Assembly (NCBI RefSeq): GCF_014117265.1
Contig: NZ_CP059833.1
Coordinates: forward strand, 1,519,069-1,583,068
Direction: 5' to 3'
Length of the DNA: 64,000 bases
Source of the DNA: Corynebacterium hindlerae
Lineage (GTDB): Bacteria; Actinomycetota; Actinomycetes; Mycobacteriales; Mycobacteriaceae
Shown: in pieces, positions 45,267 to 53,084 of the stretch
Layout of the letters: every line of letters begins with the position of its first letter
Position numbering within the stretch: position 1 is the first letter of the stretch
Translations under genes and position numbers: made by a program
Notes under the pieces: generated by a model
The model's database searches: none
What the model saw: the letters and a program-made list of their open reading frames with translations, nothing else
Told to the model about the DNA's origin: nothing

Positions 45267-46099
45267 ACGTCATCAACATTGAGCAACTCACCGTCACGTT
45301 TGGAGCTTTCCGAGCCCTCGATGGCCTCACCATGGAGGTAGCACAGGGTAGCATTCATGGTTTCCTCGGCCCCAACGGGTCTGGCAAGTCGACAACGATT
45401 CGCACTCTTCTCGGGCTGTTACATCCTTCAGCAGGCAAGGTTAGGGTGTTGGGGGAGGACCCTCGTGCGCACCCGGCAGTATTGCAGCGCGTGGGTTATG
45501 TGCCCGGTGACGTGTCGCTGTGGCCGAACCTCACCGGCGCCGAGACGCTCCGGGCTCTGGAGGCACTGCGGGGAATACCGAGCAATCGCGCTCGGGAGGC
45601 TGAGCTTATCGACGCCTTCGACCTCGATCCCACGAAGCGCGCGAAGTCCTATTCCACGGGCAACCGTCGGAAGGTGCTTCTTGTAGCGGCACTCAGTATG
45701 GATGCGGAGCTCCTCATCCTGGATGAGCCCACCGCAGGGTTGGATCCGCTCATGGAACGAGTGTTCCAGGAGCAGCTGCGCCAAGAAAACCACAATGGGG
45801 CTACAGTGTTGCTATCAAGTCACATTTTGAGCGAGGTGGAAGCCCTGTGTGATAACGTCACTGTGATTAAACAGGGAAGGGTTGTAGGTGGTGGCTCGAT
45901 CGAGTCGCTGCGCGAACTTTCGGGCCACAAAGTCACGGCAAACGTGGATGGCGAACATATTACGCGCACCATTCCCGAGACGGAAGTGAATGCATTGCTC
46001 GCAGACCTCCTCCGCCGTGGTGCCACCAACATTGGCGTCACCACCGCCAGCTTGGAGGAAACCTTCCTACGTCACTATGAGACAGGGGAGACGCGATGA
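45263..46099 (+). CDS. ABC exporter ATP-binding protein (drug-resistance type)
   Basis: This is a 278-aa DrrA-like ATPase. Walker A GPNGSGKST, signature YSTGNRRKVLLVAAL (a weakened LSGGQ), Walker B LLILDEPTAGLDP and H-loop LLSSHILSEVEALCD are present, with a C-terminal regulatory extension (SGHKVTANVDG). It couples translationally to both neighbours (4-bp overlaps). It powers the permease that follows. Confidence 0.93.
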   Translation: MNVINIEQLTVTFGAFRALDGLTMEVAQGSIHGFLGPNGSGKSTTIRTLLGLLHPSAGKVRVLGEDPRAHPAVLQRVGYVPGDVSLWPNLTGAETLRALEALRGIPSNRAREAELIDAFDLDPTKRAKSYSTGNRRKVLLVAALSMDAELLILDEPTAGLDPLMERVFQEQLRQENHNGATVLLSSHILSEVEALCDNVTVIKQGRVVGGGSIESLRELSGHKVTANVDGEHITRTIPETEVNALLADLLRRGATNIGVTTASLEETFLRHYETGETR

Positions 46100-47664
46100 A
46101 TGCTTTAACAGTCGCTCGTTTGAATCTACGACTCAATCGTGCCTTTCTCCTATCATGGCTTGTCCCATTATGGAGTATTCCCATCCTTTTTATCCCCAGC
46201 TATAAGAATTACTATCCTGAGCTGGGCGATCGAGCCACCCTAGTCCACGGGATGAGGGTCAACCTGGGAATGCGAGCCATGTATGGCGAAGTGTATGAGC
46301 CCGGCACCCTGGGTCAACTTATATCCTGGGAGGGCGCCGGATGGCTTACGATCCTAAGCGCCGTCATGTCGGTGCTCCTACTTTTTCGATGCTACCGCAA
46401 GCCGGAAAGCAGTAGCTTAGGTGAGCTGCCGCGGGCCACAGGCATGCACCCGTTGGACATCGCGGCAGGTGCGCTCATTCTCATTGTGGGCGTTGCTATT
46501 GCGCTCGGGGCCGGAATCACGGCCATCCTCTTGGCTTTGAACCACTTTTACGGCGAGATCGACACCCGTGGGTGCGTCGCATACGGGTGCGCTATTGCGC
46601 TCAGCACGCTGGCATCTGCGCTTCTAGCGGGGTGCGTCAGCCTGCTTAGTGGCTCGGAAACCACGAAACTGGGCATGCTGACGCTCGGTGCAGGGTTTAT
46701 GGTGCGCGCCGCTGGAGACATAGAGCAAAGCGACACAATCAGGTGGCTGACGCCCCTGGGGTGGATGGGAATCGTCCGGCCATTCACCGATGACAATTGG
46801 TGGTCCCTAGCGGCGGCCGCTACCATCACTGGTGTGTTGGCTTTGCTCTGGCTTGCGGGGGAGCGAGGCCGACAGTATGGGTTCGGCATCCTGCCGACGC
46901 GCACACACCGCACTAGGAAACAACGCCGGATCGCCACCCCTTGGGGACTGCGTCGGCTGTTGGACCGTAGTTTCCGTCTCACCTGGCTGCTAACCGGTTT
47001 CATCCTCGCATTCTTCATGAATAGCCTCAGTGCTTCCATGGATGAGTTGCTCACTCAGGATGACAAGACCGGCCAAATCTTCAAGCAAATGTTTAGCGAA
47101 ACCGACTTGGAGATCGCGTTCATCACGTACCTGGCCGATTTCCTCGGGATCTTGTTAGGTGTCGCCGCAGTTGCTGGAATGCTGAAGCTTCGATCCGAGG
47201 AGCGAAATCGGACCGTGGACCTGATGCGGTCCCGTGGTGTCAGTAGGACGCTCCCGATGGCGCTTCAGGCCGGGAGCACGGTGCTGTTCATCGTGGAGAG
47301 CTGCCTAGCTACTGGGCTCGGGGCGATCCTTGGTGTCTCCCGAGACGCGTGGCCAGTGGCACTCTCGGCTAATCTCACGCAATTTGCCCCCATGTTCGCA
47401 CTCGCTGGCCTTACCACGCTCATCATCGGCCTGACATCGCGATACGGGTGGCTGGCATGGCTCCCAATTATCTACTCGGGCGCAATGACGATCATCGGCC
47501 CGCTGTTGCAAGCACCAGAGTGGCTCCTGAATACCTCGGTCTTTAACCACGCCATCAATTCGGAGAACACCGGCAACCTCGTGGCGTGGCTGGTCCTCGT
47601 CGCCGTCGGTGGGGTAGCCATGGTCGGGGGAGTGGTTTTGGCTGGTCGGCGCGAGGTTCTCTAG
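46096..47664 (+). CDS. ABC exporter permease (polyketide-antibiotic exporter type)
   Basis: The 522-aa protein has about 12 hydrophobic segments in two similar halves and resembles the COG3559 exporters of polyketide antibiotics such as TnrB3. N-terminal segment: LNLRLNRAFLLSWLVPLWSIPILF; second half begins near RLLDRSFRLTWLLTGFILAFFMNSL. With the MerR regulator and ATPase it forms a self-contained inducible export system. The substrate is unknown. Confidence 0.85.
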   Translation: MNALTVARLNLRLNRAFLLSWLVPLWSIPILFIPSYKNYYPELGDRATLVHGMRVNLGMRAMYGEVYEPGTLGQLISWEGAGWLTILSAVMSVLLLFRCYRKPESSSLGELPRATGMHPLDIAAGALILIVGVAIALGAGITAILLALNHFYGEIDTRGCVAYGCAIALSTLASALLAGCVSLLSGSETTKLGMLTLGAGFMVRAAGDIEQSDTIRWLTPLGWMGIVRPFTDDNWWSLAAAATITGVLALLWLAGERGRQYGFGILPTRTHRTRKQRRIATPWGLRRLLDRSFRLTWLLTGFILAFFMNSLSASMDELLTQDDKTGQIFKQMFSETDLEIAFITYLADFLGILLGVAAVAGMLKLRSEERNRTVDLMRSRGVSRTLPMALQAGSTVLFIVESCLATGLGAILGVSRDAWPVALSANLTQFAPMFALAGLTTLIIGLTSRYGWLAWLPIIYSGAMTIIGPLLQAPEWLLNTSVFNHAINSENTGNLVAWLVLVAVGGVAMVGGVVLAGRREVL

Positions 47665-47673
47665 GCTGGCTGT

Positions 47674-48048
47674 ATGCCTGATTTTTCCTGCAGCCGACGC
47701 CTCTTCCTCATCGGCACCGCCACCACATTCGCCGGCGCGGTGCTCGCCGCGTGCGGGTCTGACGCGCCCTCAACCGTCACGGCCGGAGACGTCCCCGTCG
47801 GTAGCGCCGTGCTTATCGACGGCTTTATCATCGCGCAACCCGAACCAGGCGTGTACAAGGCCTACAGCAACGTGTGTCCTCATCAGGGCTACACCATCTC
47901 CAAAATTGACGGCGACACGGCCATCTGCCCGAAGCATAATTCCGTCTTCCAGTTAGCGGACGGCGCCTGTATCGCAGGCCCGGCGCGCAGTGGCATGTCC
48001 CCGGCAAAGCTTAGCGCACAGGGTGATCAACTCACCGTGGAAAAGTAA
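47674..48048 (+). CDS. Tat-exported Rieske [2Fe-2S] lipoprotein (paralogue 2)
   Basis: The 124-aa protein has the same plan as the one at 34267: twin-arginine SRRLFLIG, lipobox LAAC, then the Rieske ligands CPHQG and CPKHNS. The N-terminal 25 residues are nearly identical between the two (SRRLFLxGTATTxxGAxLAAC), which indicates duplication. The TAA stop is followed at once by a parS site. Electron partner unknown; an OYE-type reductase lies convergent next door. Confidence 0.88.
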   Translation: MPDFSCSRRLFLIGTATTFAGAVLAACGSDAPSTVTAGDVPVGSAVLIDGFIIAQPEPGVYKAYSNVCPHQGYTISKIDGDTAICPKHNSVFQLADGACIAGPARSGMSPAKLSAQGDQLTVEK

Positions 48049-48064
48049 TGTTTCACGTGAAACT
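48049..48064. other. parS-like site 7
   Basis: TGTTTCACGTGAAACT, 15 of 16 matches. It abuts the Rieske stop and contains the TGA stop codon of the convergent flavin reductase gene (minus strand). Confidence 0.9.
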
Positions 48065-49039
48065 GGTTTTGTAGCTCCGGGGGATCGGGACCGATACTCC
48101 CAGCTTCTGAGCCGCGTGTAGCGGCCAGTGGGGGTCATTGAGTGCGGCGCGACCCATGAGGACCACATCGACCTCATCGCGATCCAAGTAGCCCTGGGCT
48201 TCCTCCGCAGTAGTAATGAGTCCCACGCCTGCTGTGAGCATTCCGGTTTCGCGACGAATCTCCGCAGCCAGATCGGTCTGATAATTCGGCGCCACCGGGA
48301 TGTCCGCTTCGACTAGGCCACCGCTGGAAACATCCAACACATCCGCGCCACCTTTCTGCAGCAACTGGGCCAGTTCGATTGATTGCTGCAGATCCCAGGA
48401 TGGCCGGTCGGGAATCCAGTCGGTGGCGGAGATCCGCACGAGAAGCGGCATCCCCTCCGGAATGGCGTCGCGAACGGCGGATAGGACGTCGAGAAGCATA
48501 CGCGTGCGACCAGCAAACGAGCCTCCGTAGCCGTCTATTCGCTGGTTCGACAGCGGTGAAAGGAACTGGTGCAGGAGATACCCGTGCGCGGCGTGGATCT
48601 CCACGGCGTCAAAACCAGCTGCCACGGCAGCCCGCGCAGCCTCCGCGAACTGGCCAGGCAGCGCTAAAAGTTCCGCATGGGTCATCGATTCCGGAGACAC
48701 CGGCGACTCGGTTTCCGCTTTGCGGCCGGCATGGGCCAGCTGCACGGCAATCGCACCCCCATGCAGATGCACGAACGAGGTGATCGGATGCCACTTCATG
48801 ATGTGCTCGTGCGACCACAGCCCGGTGTCCCGGACGCTGATCCGCCCCTCGGGGACCACCGCCGTCGCCTCCGCGATCATCAACCCGAACCCACCAACGG
48901 CACGCGCGCCGTAGTGCATTAAATGCCAACTGTTCGGCATCCCATCGAGGGTATCCACCTGAAACTGGCACATCGCCGGTAGCCACATGCGATTGCGCAG
49001 CTCCAAGTCACGGATCGTGATCGGGGAAAAGATATCCAT
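48053..49039 (-). CDS. Old yellow enzyme-family NAD(P)H:flavin oxidoreductase
   Basis: The TIM-barrel FMN enzyme (328 aa) begins MDIFSPITIRDLELRNRMWLPAMCQF. Family features are HYGARAVGGFGLMIAEATAV, HGGAIAVQLAHAGRKA, GFDAVEIHAAHGYLLHQFLSPLSNQRIDGYGGS and VDVVLMGRAALNDPHWP. It is the YqjM-like class with Cys in the PAMCQF position. The segment after GRKA is about 30 residues shorter than usual. A TTG at 49051 would add four residues. Its last codons (AGT TTC ACG TGA) come from a parS site. Confidence 0.9.
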   Translation of the reverse strand: MDIFSPITIRDLELRNRMWLPAMCQFQVDTLDGMPNSWHLMHYGARAVGGFGLMIAEATAVVPEGRISVRDTGLWSHEHIMKWHPITSFVHLHGGAIAVQLAHAGRKAETESPVSPESMTHAELLALPGQFAEAARAAVAAGFDAVEIHAAHGYLLHQFLSPLSNQRIDGYGGSFAGRTRMLLDVLSAVRDAIPEGMPLLVRISATDWIPDRPSWDLQQSIELAQLLQKGGADVLDVSSGGLVEADIPVAPNYQTDLAAEIRRETGMLTAGVGLITTAEEAQGYLDRDEVDVVLMGRAALNDPHWPLHAAQKLGVSVPIPRSYKTSFT

Positions 49040-49093
49040 ATAGATAAACAATACTTCGCAGCGCGAGTGTCAGGAAGACCTTAAACTGTCTGC

Positions 49094-50047
49094 ATGAAAA
49101 TAGACATCCTGATCGTGCTCATCGTGCTCGCGGTGGTGGTAGCAATCGTCGCCCCAGTTTCCGGCGACGCCGCCCACTACTTCGCCATCGCCACTTCCAT
49201 CGCGATCGCCCTCCTATTTTTCCTCTACGGGGCCAGGCTTTCCCCGGCCGAAGCGCTAGCGGGCTTCAAACACTGGAAGCTCCACCTCACCATCCTGGTG
49301 TTCACCTTCGTCCTGTACCCGCTCATCGGGCTCGGTCTCAAACCCCTGTCAGGACTCGTGCCCGACGGGCTTTACGACGGCATCTTGTACCTCACCCTCG
49401 TGCCCTCCACGGTGCAATCCTCGGTTGCCTTCACCTCCATCGCCCACGGCAATGTGGCCGGCTCTATCGTCAGCGCCAGCGCCTCCAATCTGCTGGGCGT
49501 GTTCCTCACCCCGCTTTTAGTCATGCTCACGATGCAAGCCGGGGGAGGGGTCCAGGTGGATGCCCAGGTCTTCATTGACATCGCCGTCCAGCTCATGCTG
49601 CCGTTCATCCTGGGTCAGCTCGCCCGGAAGTGGGTGAAGGGCGTGGCGGCTCACAAGGCGACCAAGGTGGTGGACCGCGGATCGATCACCATGGTGGTGT
49701 ATTCCGCATTTTCTGCGGGCATGGTGTCCGGGGTGTGGCAGAGCGTGACGGTGGGGCAGATCGTCGGGCTGTGTGTGTTTTCGGTGGCATTGGTCGTCGT
49801 TATGCTTGCACTCACCCGCTGGCTCGCCACGCTGCTGCGCTTTGATCGCGCCGACCGCATCGCCATCGAATTCTGCGGCTCAAAAAAGTCACTGGCTACC
49901 GGGCTACCGATGGCATCCGTCATCTTCGGCACCGCCAACCTGGGCCTGCTGATCCTGCCACTGATGATCTACCACCAGGTACAGCTCATGATCTGCTCGC
50001 TGCTCGCCTCGCACTATGCTAAAGCGCATGAACCTGATCTACGTTAA
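49094..50047 (+). CDS. Bile acid:sodium symporter-family (BASS, YfeH-like) transporter
   Basis: The 317-aa protein has ten hydrophobic segments. ALLFFLYGARLSPAEALAGFKHWKLHL and the crossover motifs VPSTVQSSVAFTSIAHGNVAGSIVSASASNLLGVFLTPLL and EFCGSKKSLATGLPMASVIFG are characteristic of the DUF4137/YfeH branch. It is a sodium-coupled organic anion transporter by family; no substrate can be assigned. Confidence 0.88.
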   Translation: MKIDILIVLIVLAVVVAIVAPVSGDAAHYFAIATSIAIALLFFLYGARLSPAEALAGFKHWKLHLTILVFTFVLYPLIGLGLKPLSGLVPDGLYDGILYLTLVPSTVQSSVAFTSIAHGNVAGSIVSASASNLLGVFLTPLLVMLTMQAGGGVQVDAQVFIDIAVQLMLPFILGQLARKWVKGVAAHKATKVVDRGSITMVVYSAFSAGMVSGVWQSVTVGQIVGLCVFSVALVVVMLALTRWLATLLRFDRADRIAIEFCGSKKSLATGLPMASVIFGTANLGLLILPLMIYHQVQLMICSLLASHYAKAHEPDLR

Positions 50048-50342
50048 AACCACGATGCAGGTGCCGGGCATGCAGGACGTGGTGCACTACGCGGAACTGG
50101 AGCACCTGCCCGGCTCGCCGCTATGCCGCCCGCTGCGGATGCTGGAGGCGTCGGGAAGCACCATCACCGGCGCTTTCCGACGCGAACCCGCCCTCTCAGT
50201 CGGCATGGCGAACGAACCACAGCAGATCATTCCGCACCCAGACAGCTGGGGCGACATGCCGGACATCAGCTCCGAGCGGATGACAGTTGAGACCTTTGAA
50301 GCGCTGTGGGTTAGTTATCTTCCAGATCAGCAGGGAACGTAG
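50028..50342 (+). CDS. Small protein resembling DUF6881
   Basis: The 104-aa protein begins MNLIYVKTTMQVPGMQDVVHYAELEHL and ends with RMTVETFEALWVSYL, the pattern of DUF6881 (YIKV..., a central Glu-rich strand, EFExxW). It overlaps the BASS transporter gene by 20 bp and the convergent YqgE gene by 32 bp. An ATG at 50016 is also in frame. Function unknown; family match is from memory and moderate. Confidence 0.6.
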   Translation: MNLIYVKTTMQVPGMQDVVHYAELEHLPGSPLCRPLRMLEASGSTITGAFRREPALSVGMANEPQQIIPHPDSWGDMPDISSERMTVETFEALWVSYLPDQQGT

Positions 50343-50925
50343 CGAACAGCGGCAGTGGCATCGGCTGCCGACGCAGCACCTCCGCCCACAGATCGACATT
50401 CCCAGGAGCGATGATGTCGGAGGCGAGCGCGGAGGTGGCGTACCAGTAGCCCATGCCGAGTTCTTCTTCCAGCTCTGAGCCAGCCCATTCGACAAACCCC
50501 GCGAACAGGCGGATCGATTCCACGTACTGCTGGATCTCCTCAACGGGGGCGCGCAGATCAATCACCACGATGCGATGCTCCAGGTACCGCAAGAATGGCA
50601 CGGCAGAGATATCAGCAGGGGAGAGTCCAGTCTTAAGCACGCCCAACGCCACCACGGCGTCACGGTTTGCTTCGCCCCCCACATAGAAAGCCTGTGGCTT
50701 GGCCACCAGCGGAACCAGGTGTTCCATGATATTCGCCACGGCCACATCACCCCGGCGGTTCAGCACCACCCCGAGGGTATGGGAAGGGGTTTGCTCCACG
50801 ATGAAGACCACGCTGCGGCTCCGGAAATTTAAGTCCATACCAGGGGCCGCGAGTAGCAGGCTCCCCGGTTGGGCATCTCCCAGCTCTAACGCTCGGAAGA
50901 GCCGATCAGCGAAAAAGTCTTCCAT
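50311..50925 (-). CDS. YqgE/AlgH-family protein
   Basis: The 204-aa protein carries the DUF179 signatures GSLLLAAPGMDLNFRSRSVVFIVEQTPSHTLGVVLNR, FYVGGEAN and the C-terminal FAGFVEWAGSELEEELGMGYWYATSA (family WAxGQLExE region). Its ATG abuts the pcnA stop (TAG-ATG). Function is unclear; orthologues sit in this same place in corynebacteria and mycobacteria relatives. Confidence 0.92.
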   Translation of the reverse strand: MEDFFADRLFRALELGDAQPGSLLLAAPGMDLNFRSRSVVFIVEQTPSHTLGVVLNRRGDVAVANIMEHLVPLVAKPQAFYVGGEANRDAVVALGVLKTGLSPADISAVPFLRYLEHRIVVIDLRAPVEEIQQYVESIRLFAGFVEWAGSELEEELGMGYWYATSALASDIIAPGNVDLWAEVLRRQPMPLPLFATFPADLEDN

Positions 50926-52335
50926 CTACTGTTCCTTCCACCACGCGAGCAACTCGCGCTCTGCTTCCTCCCGCTCCAGCGGCCCACGCTCTAAGCGAAG
51001 TTCCTTCAGGAACGCCCACGCGCGCCCCACCTCTGGTCCGGGCTGCAAACCCAACAGTTCCATAATCGCATTTCCATCAAGATCTGGCCGGACCTTCGCC
51101 AAATCTTCTTGCTCAGCCAGCTCTGCGATCCGCGCCTCCAGGTTGTCGTAGGCGCGGCGCAGTCGTTCGGACTTGCGCTTATTGCGCGTGGTGCAGTCCG
51201 CCCGCACCAGTTTGTGCAAGCGAGGTAGCAGCTCCCCAGCGTCCGCCACGTAACGACGCACAGCTGAATCAGTCCACGCGTCCTCCCCGTAGCCGTAGAA
51301 GCGCATGTGGAGGAACACCAACTGCGAGACATCGTTCGTCATCTGCTTGGAGTGCTTGAGCCAACGGAAGCGTTTGCGCACCAACTTCGCCCCCACGACC
51401 TCATGGTGGTGGAAGCTCACCCGGCCGTCGTGAAACGCGCGGGTAGCAGGCTTGCCGCAGTCGTGCAGCAACGCCGCCCACCGCAGCACCAAGTCCGGGC
51501 CGTCCTCTTCCTGGGCCATCGCCTGACGCAACACCGTCATGGAGTGGGCGTACACATCCTTGTGCTGCATGTGTTCGTCGGTTTCCATCCGAATCCCCGA
51601 CAGCTCCGGCAGAATCCGGTCCGCGATCCCGCAATCAACCAGCAGGTCAAAGCCATCCCACGGGGCGGACCCTGCCATGAGCTTATCCAGCTCTACCTGA
51701 ATGCGTTCCTTAGTGATGCGGTCAATCTCCGCAGCCATATCCGTCATGGCGGCCGACACTCGAGGCGCTACCTTAAAGCCCAGCTGGGATACGAATCGGG
51801 CGGCACGGAGCATACGCAGTGGGTCATCGTGGAAGCTGATCTCCGGCGCGCTCGGGGTATCGAGCACACCTTCCAACAGCGCGGACAACCCGCCGAGCGG
51901 ATCGTGGAATTCGAAGCTGCCATCGCGACGGATCTCCACCGCCATCGCGTTGACAGTGAAATCACGACGCACCAAGTCACCCTCGAGCGTGTCGCCGAAC
52001 TGTACCTCCGGGTTACGGGAAGACCCGTCGTAGGAATCAGAACGGAACGTGGTGATCTCGATCTGCTGGCCATCCTTTTCCGCAGACAGGGTGCCAAACT
52101 CGATGCCGGTATCCCACACCACATCCGCATACTCATCCAAGATGGCGCGGCTCACTTCCGGGCGGGCAGAGGTGGTGAAGTCAAGGTCGTGGCTGAGCTG
52201 GCCGAGCAGTGCATCGCGGACCGATCCTCCTACTAAGTAGAGAGTGTGGCCATGGTCGTCGAAAAGCGCGGCGAGGAGCGCGAGGGCGGACAATGACGCA
52301 AAACGGGCGGAGAGATCGGAATTCACCCCGCACAT
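50926..52335 (-). CDS. pcnA: CCA tRNA nucleotidyltransferase / poly(A) polymerase-like
   Basis: The 469-aa enzyme has the nucleotidyltransferase head [61 protein letters not shown] and a C-terminal HD domain ([16 protein letters not shown]). It adds or repairs the CCA end of tRNA. The ATG at 52335 begins [18 protein letters not shown] at 52326 is an alternative. It is divergent from the Nudix gene, as Rv3907c/Rv3908 in M. tuberculosis. Confidence 0.93.
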   Translation of the reverse strand: MCGVNSDLSARFASLSALALLAALFDDHGHTLYLVGGSVRDALLGQLSHDLDFTTSARPEVSRAILDEYADVVWDTGIEFGTLSAEKDGQQIEITTFRSDSYDGSSRNPEVQFGDTLEGDLVRRDFTVNAMAVEIRRDGSFEFHDPLGGLSALLEGVLDTPSAPEISFHDDPLRMLRAARFVSQLGFKVAPRVSAAMTDMAAEIDRITKERIQVELDKLMAGSAPWDGFDLLVDCGIADRILPELSGIRMETDEHMQHKDVYAHSMTVLRQAMAQEEDGPDLVLRWAALLHDCGKPATRAFHDGRVSFHHHEVVGAKLVRKRFRWLKHSKQMTNDVSQLVFLHMRFYGYGEDAWTDSAVRRYVADAGELLPRLHKLVRADCTTRNKRKSERLRRAYDNLEARIAELAEQEDLAKVRPDLDGNAIMELLGLQPGPEVGRAWAFLKELRLERGPLEREEAERELLAWWKEQ

Positions 52336-52382
52336 TCTACCAATTCGCCGGTTCAGGGCCACGGCAGGATACGATATTAGGG

Positions 52383-53084
52383 ATGACTGACCAGCAACCG
52401 AACCCGAAGCCACGGCGCCGCTCCTCCCGAGGGGCTACGTCGTCGCGCCCTGGTCAGGAGAAACGCCGGCGGCGCAGGCCTCGGCGACGCAACAATGCAG
52501 CTAATGCTAATGCCCCGGAGAAGAGGACTCGGAAAGCTAACCCGAAGCGCCGGACGCAGCGCTATTCGGAGCGCAGCCACATGCGCACCAGCGATGAAAC
52601 CTCAGCCGGTGGCCTGGTGGTCAGTGGCCTCGCCGAGGCCGTGAACGACCACGGTGACGTTGATCTTTCCAAGATCTACGTGGCGCTCATCGGCCGATTG
52701 GATCGTCGCGGTCGGTTGCTATGGTCCATGCCGAAGGGGCATGTAGAGCCGGGGGAGGAGCGCGCCCTGACCGCCGAGCGGGAAGTGTGGGAGGAAACCG
52801 GGGTCCACGGCAAGGTATTCGCTGAACTTGGCGTGATCGACTACTGGTTTGTCTCCGAAGGCACCCGCATCCATAAAACAGTGCACCACCACCTGTTGCG
52901 CTACGTTGACGGGGACCTCAACGATGAAGATCCCGAGGTCACCGAGGTGGCGTGGATTCCGGCCAGCGAACTGATCGAGCGCCTGGCCTACGCTGATGAA
53001 CGCAAACTCGCCCGGATTGCGCACGATCTGATCCCGGAGTTTGCTCGCAAAGCGAAAGCTGAGGGAAAGGCGACTCCTCGCTAA
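52383..53084 (+). CDS. Nudix hydrolase (MutT4/Rv3908-like)
   Basis: The 233-aa protein has a very basic, low-complexity N-terminus (residues 8-60, runs such as [11 protein letters not shown]) before the Nudix domain. The Nudix box is [23 protein letters not shown]. The basic tail suggests nucleic-acid or ribosome contact; that is inference. It sits as the mycobacterial mutT4 between pcnA and the DUF6049/murJ genes, and its stop overlaps the next gene (TAATG). Confidence 0.9.
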   Translation: MTDQQPNPKPRRRSSRGATSSRPGQEKRRRRRPRRRNNAANANAPEKRTRKANPKRRTQRYSERSHMRTSDETSAGGLVVSGLAEAVNDHGDVDLSKIYVALIGRLDRRGRLLWSMPKGHVEPGEERALTAEREVWEETGVHGKVFAELGVIDYWFVSEGTRIHKTVHHHLLRYVDGDLNDEDPEVTEVAWIPASELIERLAYADERKLARIAHDLIPEFARKAKAEGKATPR

